Shown piece by piece: positions 37,478-46,086 of a stretch of DNA of 64,000 nt. The notes below the pieces were generated by a model that did no database searches, was not told the DNA's origin, and saw only the letters and a list, made by a program, of their open reading frames with translations. Position 1 is the first letter of the stretch; each line of letters opens with the position of its first letter. Source of the stretch: Chryseobacterium oncorhynchi (GTDB lineage Bacteria; Bacteroidota; Bacteroidia; Flavobacteriales; Weeksellaceae); assembly GCF_002899895.1 (NCBI RefSeq), contig NZ_PPEI02000006.1:124001-188000 (forward strand). The letters run 5' to 3'. Made by a program: the position numbers and the translations under genes.

Positions 37478-37551
37478 ATTCTTTTTTCGGGCAATTTTAT
37501 TCTTATTTTTCTTCGTCAATATTTTTTTAATCTAAAAAAACAAAGAATAAT

Positions 37552-38832
37552 ATGTCTTATTTATTTACATCTGAATCAGTTTCAGAAGGACATCCGGATA
37601 AAATTGCAGATCAAATTTCTGATGCATTAATCGACAATTTCTTAGCGTACGATAAAAGTTCAAAAGTAGCATGTGAAACTTTAGTAACTACAGGACAGGT
37701 AGTATTGGCTGGAGAAGTAAAATCTGATGCTTATCTTGACGTTCAAACAATTGCTAGAGAAGTAATCAATGGTATTGGTTATACAAAAGGTGAATATATG
37801 TTCAACGGAGATTCTTGTGGAGTTATCTCTGCAATCCATGAACAGTCACCTGATATTAACCAAGGAGTAGATAGAGCTGTAAATGATGAATCTTTTGAGG
37901 CTAAAGCAAATGCACAAGGTGCTGGTGACCAAGGAATGATGTTTGGATATGCTACCAATGAAACGGCAAACTATATGCCTCTTGCTTTGGATTTAGCACA
38001 TACAATTCTTAAGGAACTTTCTGCAATCAGAAGAGAGAATAAGGAGATCACTTATCTTCGTCCTGATGCGAAAAGCCAGGTGACTATTGAGTATTCTGAC
38101 GATCATAAGCCAATCAGAATTGATTCTATCGTAGTTTCTACTCAACACGATGACTTCGGAGCAGAAGAAGAAATGTTGAACAAGATCCGTGAAGATATCA
38201 AGAGCATTCTTGTTCCTAGAGTGGTTGCACAGCAGACAGAGGAGATCAAGGCTTTATTCAACGATCAAATTAAATATCACATCAACCCTACAGGAAAATT
38301 TGTAATCGGTGGTCCTCACGGAGATACTGGTCTTACAGGTAGAAAAATCATTGTTGATACATACGGTGGTAAAGGAGCTCACGGTGGTGGTGCTTTTTCT
38401 GGAAAAGATCCATCAAAAGTAGACAGAAGTGCTGCGTATGCTACAAGACACATTGCTAAGAACTTGGTAGCAGCAGGTATTGCTGACGAAGTTTTGGTAC
38501 AGGTTTCTTATGCTATCGGAGTAGCTGAGCCTTGTGGTTTATACATCAATACTTACGGAACTGCAAAAGTTGATCTTCACGATGGTGATATCGCTAAGAA
38601 AGTTTCTACTATCTTTGATTTAAGACCTTATGCTATCGAGCAGAACTTAAAATTAAGAAACCCTATCTATCAGGAAACAGCTTCTTACGGGCACATGGGT
38701 AAAGAGCATTATATAGCTGATAAAACATTCAACAAAGGTCATAAGAATGAACTTACGTTGAAAGATCTTGAGTTCTTTACTTGGGAGAAACTAGACAAAG
38801 TAGAGGAAATTAAAGCCGCTTTCGGAATTTAA
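37552..38832 (+). CDS. metK: S-adenosylmethionine synthetase
   Basis: 426 aa. It makes S-adenosylmethionine from methionine and ATP. Signatures are [20 protein letters not shown] at the N-terminus with the catalytic His, [15 protein letters not shown] in the middle and [19 protein letters not shown] near the C-terminus. It is slightly longer than the E. coli enzyme (384 aa). Its leader carries a SAM-II riboswitch, so product feedback on expression is expected. A strong terminator follows. Confidence 0.97.
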   Translation: MSYLFTSESVSEGHPDKIADQISDALIDNFLAYDKSSKVACETLVTTGQVVLAGEVKSDAYLDVQTIAREVINGIGYTKGEYMFNGDSCGVISAIHEQSPDINQGVDRAVNDESFEAKANAQGAGDQGMMFGYATNETANYMPLALDLAHTILKELSAIRRENKEITYLRPDAKSQVTIEYSDDHKPIRIDSIVVSTQHDDFGAEEEMLNKIREDIKSILVPRVVAQQTEEIKALFNDQIKYHINPTGKFVIGGPHGDTGLTGRKIIVDTYGGKGAHGGGAFSGKDPSKVDRSAAYATRHIAKNLVAAGIADEVLVQVSYAIGVAEPCGLYINTYGTAKVDLHDGDIAKKVSTIFDLRPYAIEQNLKLRNPIYQETASYGHMGKEHYIADKTFNKGHKNELTLKDLEFFTWEKLDKVEEIKAAFGI

Positions 38833-38856
38833 TTTTTTCCTTGGAATAAATATATG

Positions 38857-38890
38857 AACTGCTTTATCCTCTGATAAGGCAGTTTTTTTT
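38857..38890 (+). terminator. Terminator of metK
   Basis: A 12-bp stem AACTGCTTTATC / GATAAGGCAGTT with one G-U pair and a 4-base loop ends in eight T. It lies 24 bases after the metK stop. Confidence 0.92.
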
Positions 38891-38916
38891 AATTTTACAT
38901 TATAATAAATAGAGAG

Positions 38917-39408
38917 ATGATGAATTTTCGAACTGCAATTACAATCCTATCCCTGTTTTTGCTAAGCACATTGGCAAAAGCTCAGTATACCATGCACAAA
39001 ATGATTACGGTAGGGTATACCTATCAAAATCAAAGTTTTGGAGAAGTAGGAGGTAAATTGCTTTTTCTTAAAAATGATGATGTAATTTACAGATTGGGAG
39101 GTTCTGCCTTAATGGGAGTTGCCGATTCCAAATTTGCCATTATGCCGAAGCTTCAGGCAGATGTATTGCTTAATTTTGAAAAGAATGTAGATTTCTATCA
39201 TTCCTATTACTTTTTAGTAGGAGCGGAGGGGACCAACAAGTATATAGCCCCGAAAATAGGTGTTACTTTATTTGGAATGCTGGATCTTACAGGAGGCTAT
39301 GCTTTCCCTATCGGAGATACCCGATTAAACGGAAAAGAAATGAAAGGTCTAAATATTAATTTTACATTAAATATCCCTACTGTCTTTATTCATGACATGT
39401 TTAAATGA
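38917..39408 (+). CDS. Exported hypothetical protein, beta-barrel-like
   Basis: 163 aa. A signal peptide (to about residue 22, LLSTLAKAQ) precedes alternating hydrophobic/polar strands such as MITVGYTYQNQSFGEVGGKL and GVTLFGMLDLTGGYAFPIG, suggesting a small outer-membrane barrel or beta sandwich. No motif assigns a function. Two ATGs (38917, 38920) are possible. The gene stands alone between metK and the sigma factor gene. Confidence 0.72.
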   Translation: MMNFRTAITILSLFLLSTLAKAQYTMHKMITVGYTYQNQSFGEVGGKLLFLKNDDVIYRLGGSALMGVADSKFAIMPKLQADVLLNFEKNVDFYHSYYFLVGAEGTNKYIAPKIGVTLFGMLDLTGGYAFPIGDTRLNGKEMKGLNINFTLNIPTVFIHDMFK

Positions 39409-39604
39409 TTTTTTTTAAATTTTTATTGTGAAAATTTAATAATAGCTTAACAGTTATTAAAAAATTATTATATTTACACCATAATATAAGTGTACCGCCT
39501 ATTGAAGAGACTCTACTCTAGAAAACTGTTTTGTATATACAGCAAAGGCCAGATGAAATATCTGGAGGATTACCTGTCTGCAAATATTTATATTGAGAAG
39601 AGTT

Positions 39605-40195
39605 ATGAAATCAAAATCGGATAGTTTACTAATTTCGCTTTACCAGAAAGGTGACGAGGGAGCATTGTCAACCCTCATTCATCGCCACCAGAGAGAGCTG
39701 TTTACATTCATTTTTTACAAAATTAATGATGAAGATTTAGCCAACGATGTTTTTCAGGATACATTCATGAAAATTATTGTTATGCTAAAGGAAGGACGTT
39801 ATAACGAAGAGGGTAAATTTATCCTTTGGGCCAAAAGAATCTCCCACAACCTAATCATCGACCATTTCAGATCAAAAGCCAAAAATATCAAGGTTTCAGA
39901 AACTACGTTTGAAACTGATGAATATTCTATTTTTGACCTGATTAGAGAGCCTTCAGAAAATATCGAAGATCAATTGGTAACCAACCAGATTCAGGAAGAC
40001 TTATTGAGAATGCTATTGTTTCTTCCACAAAATCAGCAAGAAGTAATCAAATTAAGATTCTTTGACGGGCTGAGCTTTAAGGAAATTGCAGATCATACAG
40101 ATATGAGCATTAATACTACACTGGGAAGAGTAAGGTATGCGCTTATAAACCTGAGAAAAATCATGGAGGAAAATAACATAATATTAACCAGATAG
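39605..40195 (+). CDS. RNA polymerase sigma factor, ECF/sigma-70 family
   Basis: 196 aa from the ATG at 39605 (MKSKSDSLLISLYQKG); the frame is open further upstream only through a TTG. Region 2 is at about residues 10-85 (HRHQRELFTFIFYKINDEDL, then ANDVFQDTFMKI and FILWAKRISHNLIIDHFR), region 4 at 135-185 (LPQNQQEVIKLRFFDGLSFK, then EIADHTDMSINTTLGRVRYA). No anti-sigma gene with a membrane anchor follows; instead a 44-codon gene does. A small hairpin CCAGAT/ATCTGG lies in the leader (39550-39566). Target promoters unknown. Confidence 0.9.
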   Translation: MKSKSDSLLISLYQKGDEGALSTLIHRHQRELFTFIFYKINDEDLANDVFQDTFMKIIVMLKEGRYNEEGKFILWAKRISHNLIIDHFRSKAKNIKVSETTFETDEYSIFDLIREPSENIEDQLVTNQIQEDLLRMLLFLPQNQQEVIKLRFFDGLSFKEIADHTDMSINTTLGRVRYALINLRKIMEENNIILTR

Positions 40196-40243
40196 ATAAT
40201 ATTTTGTAAAATTTCACGTTTTTAAGGAAAACATACTTCGCCT

Positions 40244-40378
40244 ATGAAAAAAAATGATTCCTTAAAAGTGAAAACTTTGAAACCTAAGAAACAAACCATT
40301 GATTTTTTGCTCAATTTTTCTAAAAATCTTGAAATTGTGAAAAGCAAGAGCAAGAATTATCCTATCTCAAAAAATTAA
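40244..40378 (+). CDS. Small basic protein of 44 aa downstream of the sigma factor
   Basis: The frame encodes MKKNDSLKVKTLKPKKQTID followed by FLLNFSKNLEIVKSKSKN and YPISKN. It is short, Lys-rich and contains the pattern QTIDFLLNFSKNLEIV. I recall similar tiny proteins with a xxIxFLLxYSKxLxV core in other flavobacteria, which favours a real gene, but this is from memory. It begins 48 bases after the sigma factor stop, so it may belong to that transcript. Function unknown. Confidence 0.6.
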   Translation: MKKNDSLKVKTLKPKKQTIDFLLNFSKNLEIVKSKSKNYPISKN

Positions 40379-40384
40379 AATTAT

Positions 40385-40392
40385 TAACTTTG
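40385..40392 (+). promoter_or_regulatory. -7 element of the HAD gene
   Basis: TAACTTTG matches TAnnTTTG and lies 6 bases before the chosen ATG of the HAD hydrolase, implying a very short leader. It starts 6 bases after the stop of the 44-codon gene. Confidence 0.45.
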
Positions 40393-40398
40393 TGCTGT

Positions 40399-41094
40399 AT
40401 GAAAATGCAGCACGTTTTTTTTGACCTGGACAATACGCTCTGGGATCATCGCAGAAATGCCTACCTAACCATCAAAGAACTTTTCGAAAAAAAGGAAATA
40501 ACTTCGAAGTACAATATCGGCTTTGAAGAATTTCATGATGTTTACCATGAGATCAATGAAAGCCTTTGGGAAAAGATAAGAGATGGGATTATTGGCAAAG
40601 AGTATTTGAGAGAACACCGTTTTTATGATTCCTTCATGCATTTTGGAGTGGATAATAAAGAACTGTCACTTTATTTTGAAGAACATTTTCTGGATAACAT
40701 CGTAAGCCATAATGAATTGGTGGAAGGTGCGGAAGATATTCTTGATTATTTAAAGGCTAAGAATTATACGTTACACATTATTTCTAATGGGTTTCAGGAT
40801 GTAACGGAAAGAAAATGTACCCTATCAGGTATCGCACCTTATTTTAAAACTATTACCAGTGCTGACGCTGTGGGAGTAAGAAAACCTAATCCGAGGATTT
40901 TTGAATACTCTCTGGGGCTTTCTGATGCTAAAAAAGAAGAGAGTATCCTTATCGGTGATGACTGGATTGCGGATGCCATGGGAGCAAGAGACTTTGGAAT
41001 GGATTCTATTTTCTTTGATGTCTATAAGGAAGACAAAAAGGAAACAGGGTTAAAGGCTATTACTCACCTTCATCAGATCAAGGAATATCTATAA
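40399..41094 (+). CDS. HAD-superfamily hydrolase, YjjG-like nucleotidase
   Basis: 231 aa from the ATG at 40399 (MKMQHVFFDLDNTLWDH). The HAD motif I is DLDNTL, motif II is in LHIISNGF, motif III Lys/Asp in SADAVGVRKPNPRIF and ILIGDDWIADAMGARDFGMD. The cap domain and the NGF block resemble YjjG, a 5'-nucleotidase acting on non-canonical pyrimidine nucleotides; that substrate is inferred. A -7 element lies just upstream. Confidence 0.88.
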   Translation: MKMQHVFFDLDNTLWDHRRNAYLTIKELFEKKEITSKYNIGFEEFHDVYHEINESLWEKIRDGIIGKEYLREHRFYDSFMHFGVDNKELSLYFEEHFLDNIVSHNELVEGAEDILDYLKAKNYTLHIISNGFQDVTERKCTLSGIAPYFKTITSADAVGVRKPNPRIFEYSLGLSDAKKEESILIGDDWIADAMGARDFGMDSIFFDVYKEDKKETGLKAITHLHQIKEYL

Positions 41095-41124
41095 TTATTC
41101 CGGATAAAGCTTAAACGCAAATTT

Positions 41125-41244
41125 ATAATTAAACCATTAAGACTATTGAAGCTCTTAAGAGAAAGGCTTACTGTATTGTGAACCTAATGAAGCTATAACG
41201 CTTTAATTCTCTTAAAAACTTACTTACCTTAATGGTTTAATTAT
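41125..41244. repeat. 120-bp palindromic element with 17-bp perfect ends
   Basis: ATAATTAAACCATTAAG (41125-41141) is repeated in perfect inverted orientation at 41228-41244. Inside, a TTAAGAGAA block near 41156-41164 has its inverted partner near 41207-41215. It fills about half of the 266-bp gap between the HAD and PepSY genes. The structure looks like a non-coding MITE-like or REP-like repeat; no gene is inside. Confidence 0.7.
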
Positions 41245-41360
41245 ATCTCCTATTCTTATCTTTTTTTATCACTTTATTTTTATCCATTAAGTTTTTCCCA
41301 ATTCTTTCCTAAATTGATTTGGACCTTTGCTCTATAATAATGACAGAAAAACTTAATGTT

Positions 41361-41810
41361 ATGAAAAATGTAAAGAAAATCACAGCAGTATTTATTTTAA
41401 TTTTTATGTTAATGGGAAGCTTAATGTTTGCACAAGACAGAGCTATTAACCCTAATCAACTGCCTAAGACGGCGAAAACTTTCCTTGCGGCTCACTTTAA
41501 GGGTATTGCTGTAAGTTCAGTGATAGAAGACAGAGAAATCTATGGCGTGGATGATTACAAAGTATACCTAAATAACGGAATGAAAATGGAATTTGACAGC
41601 AACGGAAACTGGAAAGAAGTGGATGGAAAACATCAGAAAGTTCCTTATGGTTTTATTCCTGCATCTATTAAAAACTATAGTACAAAAAATTTCCCCAATA
41701 CTTATATCATTAAGATAGAAAAGAAAAGATGGTCTTATAAGGCTGAACTTTCCAACGGGCTGGAGCTGGAGTTTGACAAAAGCGGAAATTTTAAAAGAAT
41801 TGACGACTAA
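41361..41810 (+). CDS. Exported PepSY-like domain protein
   Basis: 149 aa from the ATG at 41361, which gives a signal peptide (ITAVFILIFMLMGSLMFAQ). An ATG at 41340 would add seven residues. The mature part has two PepSY-like repeats: LPKTAKTFLAAHFKGIAVSS followed by YKVYLNNGMKMEFDSNGNWK, and IPASIKNYSTKNFPNTYI followed by YKAELSNGLELEFDKSGNFK. Such proteins in Bacteroidota are periplasmic and often sit beside a two-component system, as here. Function unknown. Confidence 0.85.
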   Translation: MKNVKKITAVFILIFMLMGSLMFAQDRAINPNQLPKTAKTFLAAHFKGIAVSSVIEDREIYGVDDYKVYLNNGMKMEFDSNGNWKEVDGKHQKVPYGFIPASIKNYSTKNFPNTYIIKIEKKRWSYKAELSNGLELEFDKSGNFKRIDD

Positions 41811-41846
41811 TTCTGAGTTAAATGCTAACAATAAAATTTTAATAGT

Positions 41847-42053
41847 ATGGTTAATTGGAGTTTAATAAGCAGCAATGGAAGAAAATCTTCTTCCGGTAAG
41901 ATTAGAAAAAGTATTGTGTCTTTTATGACCAAGCACCATCCATGCAGCGTGGTTAGTTCCATCGAAAAAAAATATAGTGCCTATAAAATTCATTTAATGA
42001 GCGGGTTGTGTCTCATTTTTGATGCTGATGGACGCTTTGTGAAATCAAATTAA
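41847..42053 (+). CDS. Short PepSY-like protein without signal peptide
   Basis: 68 aa. Residues 25-68 match the second repeat of the preceding gene: FMTKHHPCSVVSSIEKKYSA followed by YKIHLMSGLCLIFDADGRFV. There is only one repeat and no signal peptide; the N-terminus is Ser/Lys-rich. It could be a recent partial duplicate or a cytoplasmic relative. It begins 36 bases after the larger PepSY gene. The reading frame is intact. Confidence 0.65.
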   Translation: MVNWSLISSNGRKSSSGKIRKSIVSFMTKHHPCSVVSSIEKKYSAYKIHLMSGLCLIFDADGRFVKSN

Positions 42054-42071
42054 TTTTTAAAAGAAAGGAAT

Positions 42072-42114
42072 CAGAGGACTAAAGAATGTTGAAATGACAA
42101 GCTTTAGTCTTCTG
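42072..42114 (+). terminator. Hairpin after the short PepSY gene
   Basis: CAGAGGACTAAAG (42072-42084) pairs with CTTTAGTCTTCTG (42102-42114) along 13 bp including one G-U pair. There is no T run, so termination is uncertain. A -7-like TATATTTG (42136-42143) for the two-component operon follows. Confidence 0.5.
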
Positions 42115-42188
42115 GCTTCCAACTTTATAATTTCATATATTTGATATAAGTTTAATCATGCAGTAAAGCATTACAAACCACTGGTAGT

Positions 42189-42860
42189 ATGAAGATTTTA
42201 ATAGTAGAAGATGAACCGGACCTAAGAGATACTGTACAGAGATTTCTGGAAGCAGAACATTTCATTGTAGAATGTGCAGAGAACTACAGTTCCGGATTGG
42301 AAAAGATTATTTCCTATGAATATGATTGCATTCTTCTGGATATTATGCTGCCTGACGGAAGTGGAATAGACTTGTTGAGAGAAATAAAGAAGCTGCACAA
42401 AAAAGATCCGGTAATCATTCTGTCTGCCAAAGATTCGGTGGATGATAAAGTAACCGGACTGGAAATTGGAGCAGATGATTATCTTGCAAAACCCTTTCAT
42501 CTTGCAGAGCTGATGGCGAGGATAAGATCTGTAATAAGAAGAAAAAATCAGGATGGGGAGAATATTATCAAATATAAAAATATAAGCATTGATCCGGAAA
42601 ACAGAAATGTAAAGGTTGGTGATGAGGAATTAGCCCTTAACCGTAAGGAATATGATCTTTTGTATTACTTTGTCATTCATCCGGAAAAAACATTGCAAAA
42701 AACTACTTTGGCGGAGGCCATCTGGGGAGATTACATAGATCAGGCAGACAGCCTTGACTTTATTTACTCGCAAATCAAAAATCTTCGTAAAAAGCTGAAA
42801 ACACTGAATGCGGAAGCTGACTTTCAGGCAGTATACGGAATAGGATATAAATTTGTCTAA
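42189..42860 (+). CDS. OmpR-family response regulator
   Basis: 223 aa. The receiver domain has IVEDEPDL, the phospho-acceptor Asp in CILLDIMLPDGSG and Lys in YLAKPFHLAELMARI. The C-terminal winged helix (about 125-223) shows LNRKEYDLLYYFVIHPEKTL and the recognition region with VYGIGYKF at the end. It shares one base with the kinase start. The neighbouring PepSY-like genes are possible targets. Confidence 0.95.
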   Translation: MKILIVEDEPDLRDTVQRFLEAEHFIVECAENYSSGLEKIISYEYDCILLDIMLPDGSGIDLLREIKKLHKKDPVIILSAKDSVDDKVTGLEIGADDYLAKPFHLAELMARIRSVIRRKNQDGENIIKYKNISIDPENRNVKVGDEELALNRKEYDLLYYFVIHPEKTLQKTTLAEAIWGDYIDQADSLDFIYSQIKNLRKKLKTLNAEADFQAVYGIGYKFV

Positions 42861-44146
42861 TGAAGGTTTCTTTAAAATATTATACGATCAAGTACCTTAT
42901 CATGATCCTCCTGCTGATTATAGCGGTTTGGGCAGGATTATTTTATGCCTATATTCTGGATGAAGTACATGATAATGTGGATGATGGACTAAAAGATCGT
43001 AAAATACAGATTATTAAGGCCGTGTATCTTAATCCTCAGTTGTTAAAGAATAATGATTTTGGCTTCAATGAATTCAAAATCATGCCTATTAATGCCGGAG
43101 ATTATAAAAATAAAAGCAGGCTCTATAATAAGATGTATTATATGGAGTATGACGATAAAGATCAACCTTACAGGGTACTTGAGGCAGACTTTATTGATCA
43201 GTTCAAGAATCATCGGAGACTGGTGATCAGAACTTCTACTGTGGAGGAAGATGAATTAATCTATGACCTTACCACTGCATTAATTGTGCTTTATATTGTT
43301 TTGGTGATAAGCATTGTTGTCGTTAATGGATATCTCCTTAATAAAGCCATGCGCCCTTTCTATTTAATTTTGGATAAGCTTAAAAAATATCAGTTTGGAA
43401 TTCCGTTTTCACAGGAAGAACAAAGCTATAGGATAAAAGAGTTTGAAGAATTGAATGTTGAAATCAATGAAATGATTGAGCGTAATGAATTGGTCTTCTA
43501 TCAACAAAAGCAATTTATTGAAAATGCCTCCCATGAGCTTCAGACACCGCTTGCTATTGTTATCAATAAAATAGACCTCCTGATTCAGAATGAAGATCTT
43601 GATAAAAAGAACCTGAACTTTCTTACAGAGGTTAAAACTGACCTCAGAAGAATGGTAGGATTGAATAAATCACTGTTAATGCTCTCTAAAATAGAGAACA
43701 GTCAGTTTAATACCATGTCTGGGGTAGATTTTAATACCATGATTCATAAACTGGTTCAGAATTATGAAGACTTTATAGCATTTAAAAAAGTTGATGTCAA
43801 TATCATTGAAAAAGGAAATTTTCAGGCAGATTTTAATAAGGACCTTGCAGATATTCTGTTGTCTAATCTTCTTAAAAATGCCATTAAATACAATAATGAA
43901 GAAAGAACGTTAAATATTATTATTGAGACAGACAGGATTACTTTTCAAAATAGTGGTACATCTGTTCCACTGGATAAATCACAGATTTTTAACCGCTTCT
44001 ATAAACAAGGTTCTGATCACGGTTCAACAGGGTTAGGGCTATCCATCATTAAAACGATTATTAAACAATATCCCAGCTGGGATATTCTCTATGAATTTGA
44101 TGATAAAATGCACTATTTTATTCTTGTAAAAAATAAGATTAGATAG
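42860..44146 (+). CDS. Sensor histidine kinase, EnvZ/HisKA type
   Basis: 428 aa. Two membrane segments (about 10-32 and 138-162) flank a ~105-aa periplasmic sensor region with no known domain. The HisKA block is QFIENASHELQTPLAIVINK with the phospho-accepting His, the N-box is NLLKNAIKYNNEERTLNIII and the G-box GSTGLGLSIIKTIIKQYP. It is co-translated with the OmpR regulator through a 1-base overlap. The signal is unknown; PepSY-like periplasmic proteins nearby may take part. Confidence 0.94.
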   Translation: MKVSLKYYTIKYLIMILLLIIAVWAGLFYAYILDEVHDNVDDGLKDRKIQIIKAVYLNPQLLKNNDFGFNEFKIMPINAGDYKNKSRLYNKMYYMEYDDKDQPYRVLEADFIDQFKNHRRLVIRTSTVEEDELIYDLTTALIVLYIVLVISIVVVNGYLLNKAMRPFYLILDKLKKYQFGIPFSQEEQSYRIKEFEELNVEINEMIERNELVFYQQKQFIENASHELQTPLAIVINKIDLLIQNEDLDKKNLNFLTEVKTDLRRMVGLNKSLLMLSKIENSQFNTMSGVDFNTMIHKLVQNYEDFIAFKKVDVNIIEKGNFQADFNKDLADILLSNLLKNAIKYNNEERTLNIIIETDRITFQNSGTSVPLDKSQIFNRFYKQGSDHGSTGLGLSIIKTIIKQYPSWDILYEFDDKMHYFILVKNKIR

Positions 44147-44184
44147 TCTAAATATTTCAAAACAAACGATATTGATACATAGAA

Positions 44185-44215
44185 AAAGCCCCTCAATTTG
44201 AAGGGCTTTCTTATG
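44185..44215. terminator. Terminator between the kinase and trpS
   Basis: A 7-bp stem AAAGCCC / GGGCTTT surrounds an 11-base loop. It lies between the converging kinase (+) and trpS (-) genes, with A-rich and T-rich flanks on either side. Confidence 0.75.
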
Positions 44216-44230
44216 TTTTGAAGCTTGTGA

Positions 44231-45199
44231 TTAAAAACCTAAGCTTGTTCTTACTCTTTTAAGGGTTTCCAAAGCAACTGGTCTGGTCTTTTCTGCCCCT
44301 TGTTGTAATTTTGCTTCCAGTTCGTCCAGATTGTTCATATAATAAGTGAACGTTTCTCTTTCTTTAGCAAAACGTACCAAAATAAGGTCTAAAAGCTCTT
44401 TTTTAGCATGTCCGTACCCAAAGTTTCCGGCAAGATATTTTGCTCTTAATTCTTCAGTCTGTTCCGGTGTAGCGATCAATTGATAAATAGCAAACACTTT
44501 ATCAGTTTCAGGGTCTTTAGGTTCTTCTAAGCCTTTAGAATCAGTCTCAATACTCATCACCTGTTTTTTCAATTCCTTTTCAGGTAAGAAAATATTGATA
44601 ATATTTCCCATGGATTTAGACATCTTACGTCCGTCTGTCCCTGGAACATATTTTGTGTCTTCCTGAAGCTCAGATTGCGGAAGAACAAGAATTTCACCCA
44701 TCTGATTATTAAATCTTGAAGCTACATCTCTTGCAAACTCTAAATGCTGAAGCTGATCTTTTCCTACAGGAACAACCTCCGCATCATATAATAAAATATC
44801 TGCAGCCATCAAAATAGGATAGGTAAACAGACCTGCATTTACGTCCTGAAGACGATCTGCCTTATCTTTAAATGAATGCGCTAATGTTAATCTTTGATAA
44901 GGAAAAAAACATGATAAATGCCAAGATAGTTCACAGGTTTCAGCGATATCACTTTGTCTGTAGAAGAATGTTTTTTCGGTATCTAATCCACAAGCAAGCC
45001 AAGCCGCAGCAATCTCGTAGGTATTTTGTCTTAAAGTCTGCGCATCCTTAATCTGGGTAAGCGTATGAAGATTCGCAATAAATAAAAATGATTCATTTCC
45101 CTCCTGCTTAGAAAGTTCGATAGCAGGAATAATTGCCCCAAGTAAATTTCCAAGATGGGGAGTTCCGGTGGCTTGAATGCCGGTAAGAATTCTTGACAT
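44231..45199 (-). CDS. trpS: Tryptophanyl-tRNA synthetase
   Basis: 322 aa, class I. It charges tRNA-Trp. The HIGH-like motif is in ATGTPHLGNLLGAI, the KMSKS motif in GTDGRKMSKSMGNIINIF. The length fits bacterial TrpRS. A single-gene unit on the minus strand; the 228-bp gap to the next gene carries a repeat-like sequence and no further gene. Confidence 0.97.
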   Translation of the reverse strand: MSRILTGIQATGTPHLGNLLGAIIPAIELSKQEGNESFLFIANLHTLTQIKDAQTLRQNTYEIAAAWLACGLDTEKTFFYRQSDIAETCELSWHLSCFFPYQRLTLAHSFKDKADRLQDVNAGLFTYPILMAADILLYDAEVVPVGKDQLQHLEFARDVASRFNNQMGEILVLPQSELQEDTKYVPGTDGRKMSKSMGNIINIFLPEKELKKQVMSIETDSKGLEEPKDPETDKVFAIYQLIATPEQTEELRAKYLAGNFGYGHAKKELLDLILVRFAKERETFTYYMNNLDELEAKLQQGAEKTRPVALETLKRVRTSLGF

Positions 45200-45300
45200 T
45201 TGTTTAAAATTTATATTTAAAAATTAATGAATTGCAAATTTACGAGGTTTACAGGGAATAACGAATGAAAAAGAGCAAAAGATTAAACACACCGTTATTA

Positions 45301-45370
45301 AAATTCAATAGAGATGGGCTTTACCCCGCCTGAAAATAGACTAATTCATCGAATGGTTTTAGCCAAAACC
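45301..45370. repeat. Degenerate dispersed repeat (GGGCTTTA...TTTTAGCC type)
   Basis: This stretch contains CAATAGAGATGGGCTTTACC and, ~30 bases on, GAATGGTTTTAGCCAAAACC. It resembles, from memory, decayed copies of a repeat seen between genes of Chryseobacterium in which GGGCTTTAGCCC and GGCTAAAGCC blocks alternate. It lies in the gap between trpS and the SanA-like gene. No second copy is in this window, so the call is tentative. Confidence 0.35.
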
Positions 45371-45427
45371 TAATATATTTTTACTCAATCATTTATAAAA
45401 ATCCATGTAATCCGTGTTTAAATAAAA

Positions 45428-46072
45428 TTAAGGAATTATGATCTTCTCTCCACCAAATTTAGGTTCTACTCCAAGTAGTAAGTCCCAATACGCTTTAGCT
45501 TTGGCAAGATATTCCCTTATATTAGTCTTTAACCCTGCATATTTATTCACATCTTCAGCATTATACCCAAAGGCTTTCATTCCATTTTTTTGAGCAAGGA
45601 AAACCGCTCTTTCATTGTGGAACTTTTGGGAAATAATTACAATTTTGGTTTGCCCAAAGATATCTTTTGCTCTTACTACAGAATCCAACGTTCGGAATCC
45701 GGCATGATCCAGTATGATTCTATCCTGTGGGACTCCCTGCTGAACCAGTGCAAACTGCATATCTTCCGGTTCATTATAATCTTTGCTGCTGTTGTCACCA
45801 CTTACGATGATATATTGAATCTTTCCACTTTTATACAGATCGGTAGCTGCCTTGATTCTGTTGTAGAAATAGGCATTCGGCATACCGTTGCTTAAGGTTT
45901 TTCCTGTTCCTAACAATAATGCAGTTTTTGCCTCGGGAACATCTTTAATATTATAAGATACAAGTGGTGCACTTTCATTTTTGATGCTATAATTGGCCCA
46001 GGCAATAAAAATAATTCCTGCAACGAAAAGAAGCAGGAAAAATTTAAAAATATTTGTGATAATTTTTTTCAT
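45428..46072 (-). CDS. SanA/YdcF-like (DUF218) membrane-anchored protein
   Basis: 214 aa. One N-terminal membrane anchor (about 8-28, FKFFLLLFVAGIIFIAWANY) is followed by the DUF218 domain: ALLLGTGKTLSNGMPNAYFY, IIVSGDNSSKDYNEPEDM and VIISQKFHNERAVFLAQKNG. SanA in E. coli affects the envelope barrier to vancomycin at high temperature; the biochemical activity is unknown. It is 14 bases downstream of lspA on the same strand and likely the last gene of that operon. Confidence 0.88.
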   Translation of the reverse strand: MKKIITNIFKFFLLLFVAGIIFIAWANYSIKNESAPLVSYNIKDVPEAKTALLLGTGKTLSNGMPNAYFYNRIKAATDLYKSGKIQYIIVSGDNSSKDYNEPEDMQFALVQQGVPQDRIILDHAGFRTLDSVVRAKDIFGQTKIVIISQKFHNERAVFLAQKNGMKAFGYNAEDVNKYAGLKTNIREYLAKAKAYWDLLLGVEPKFGGEKIIIP

Positions 46073-46086
46073 TTAAGATAAATCTT

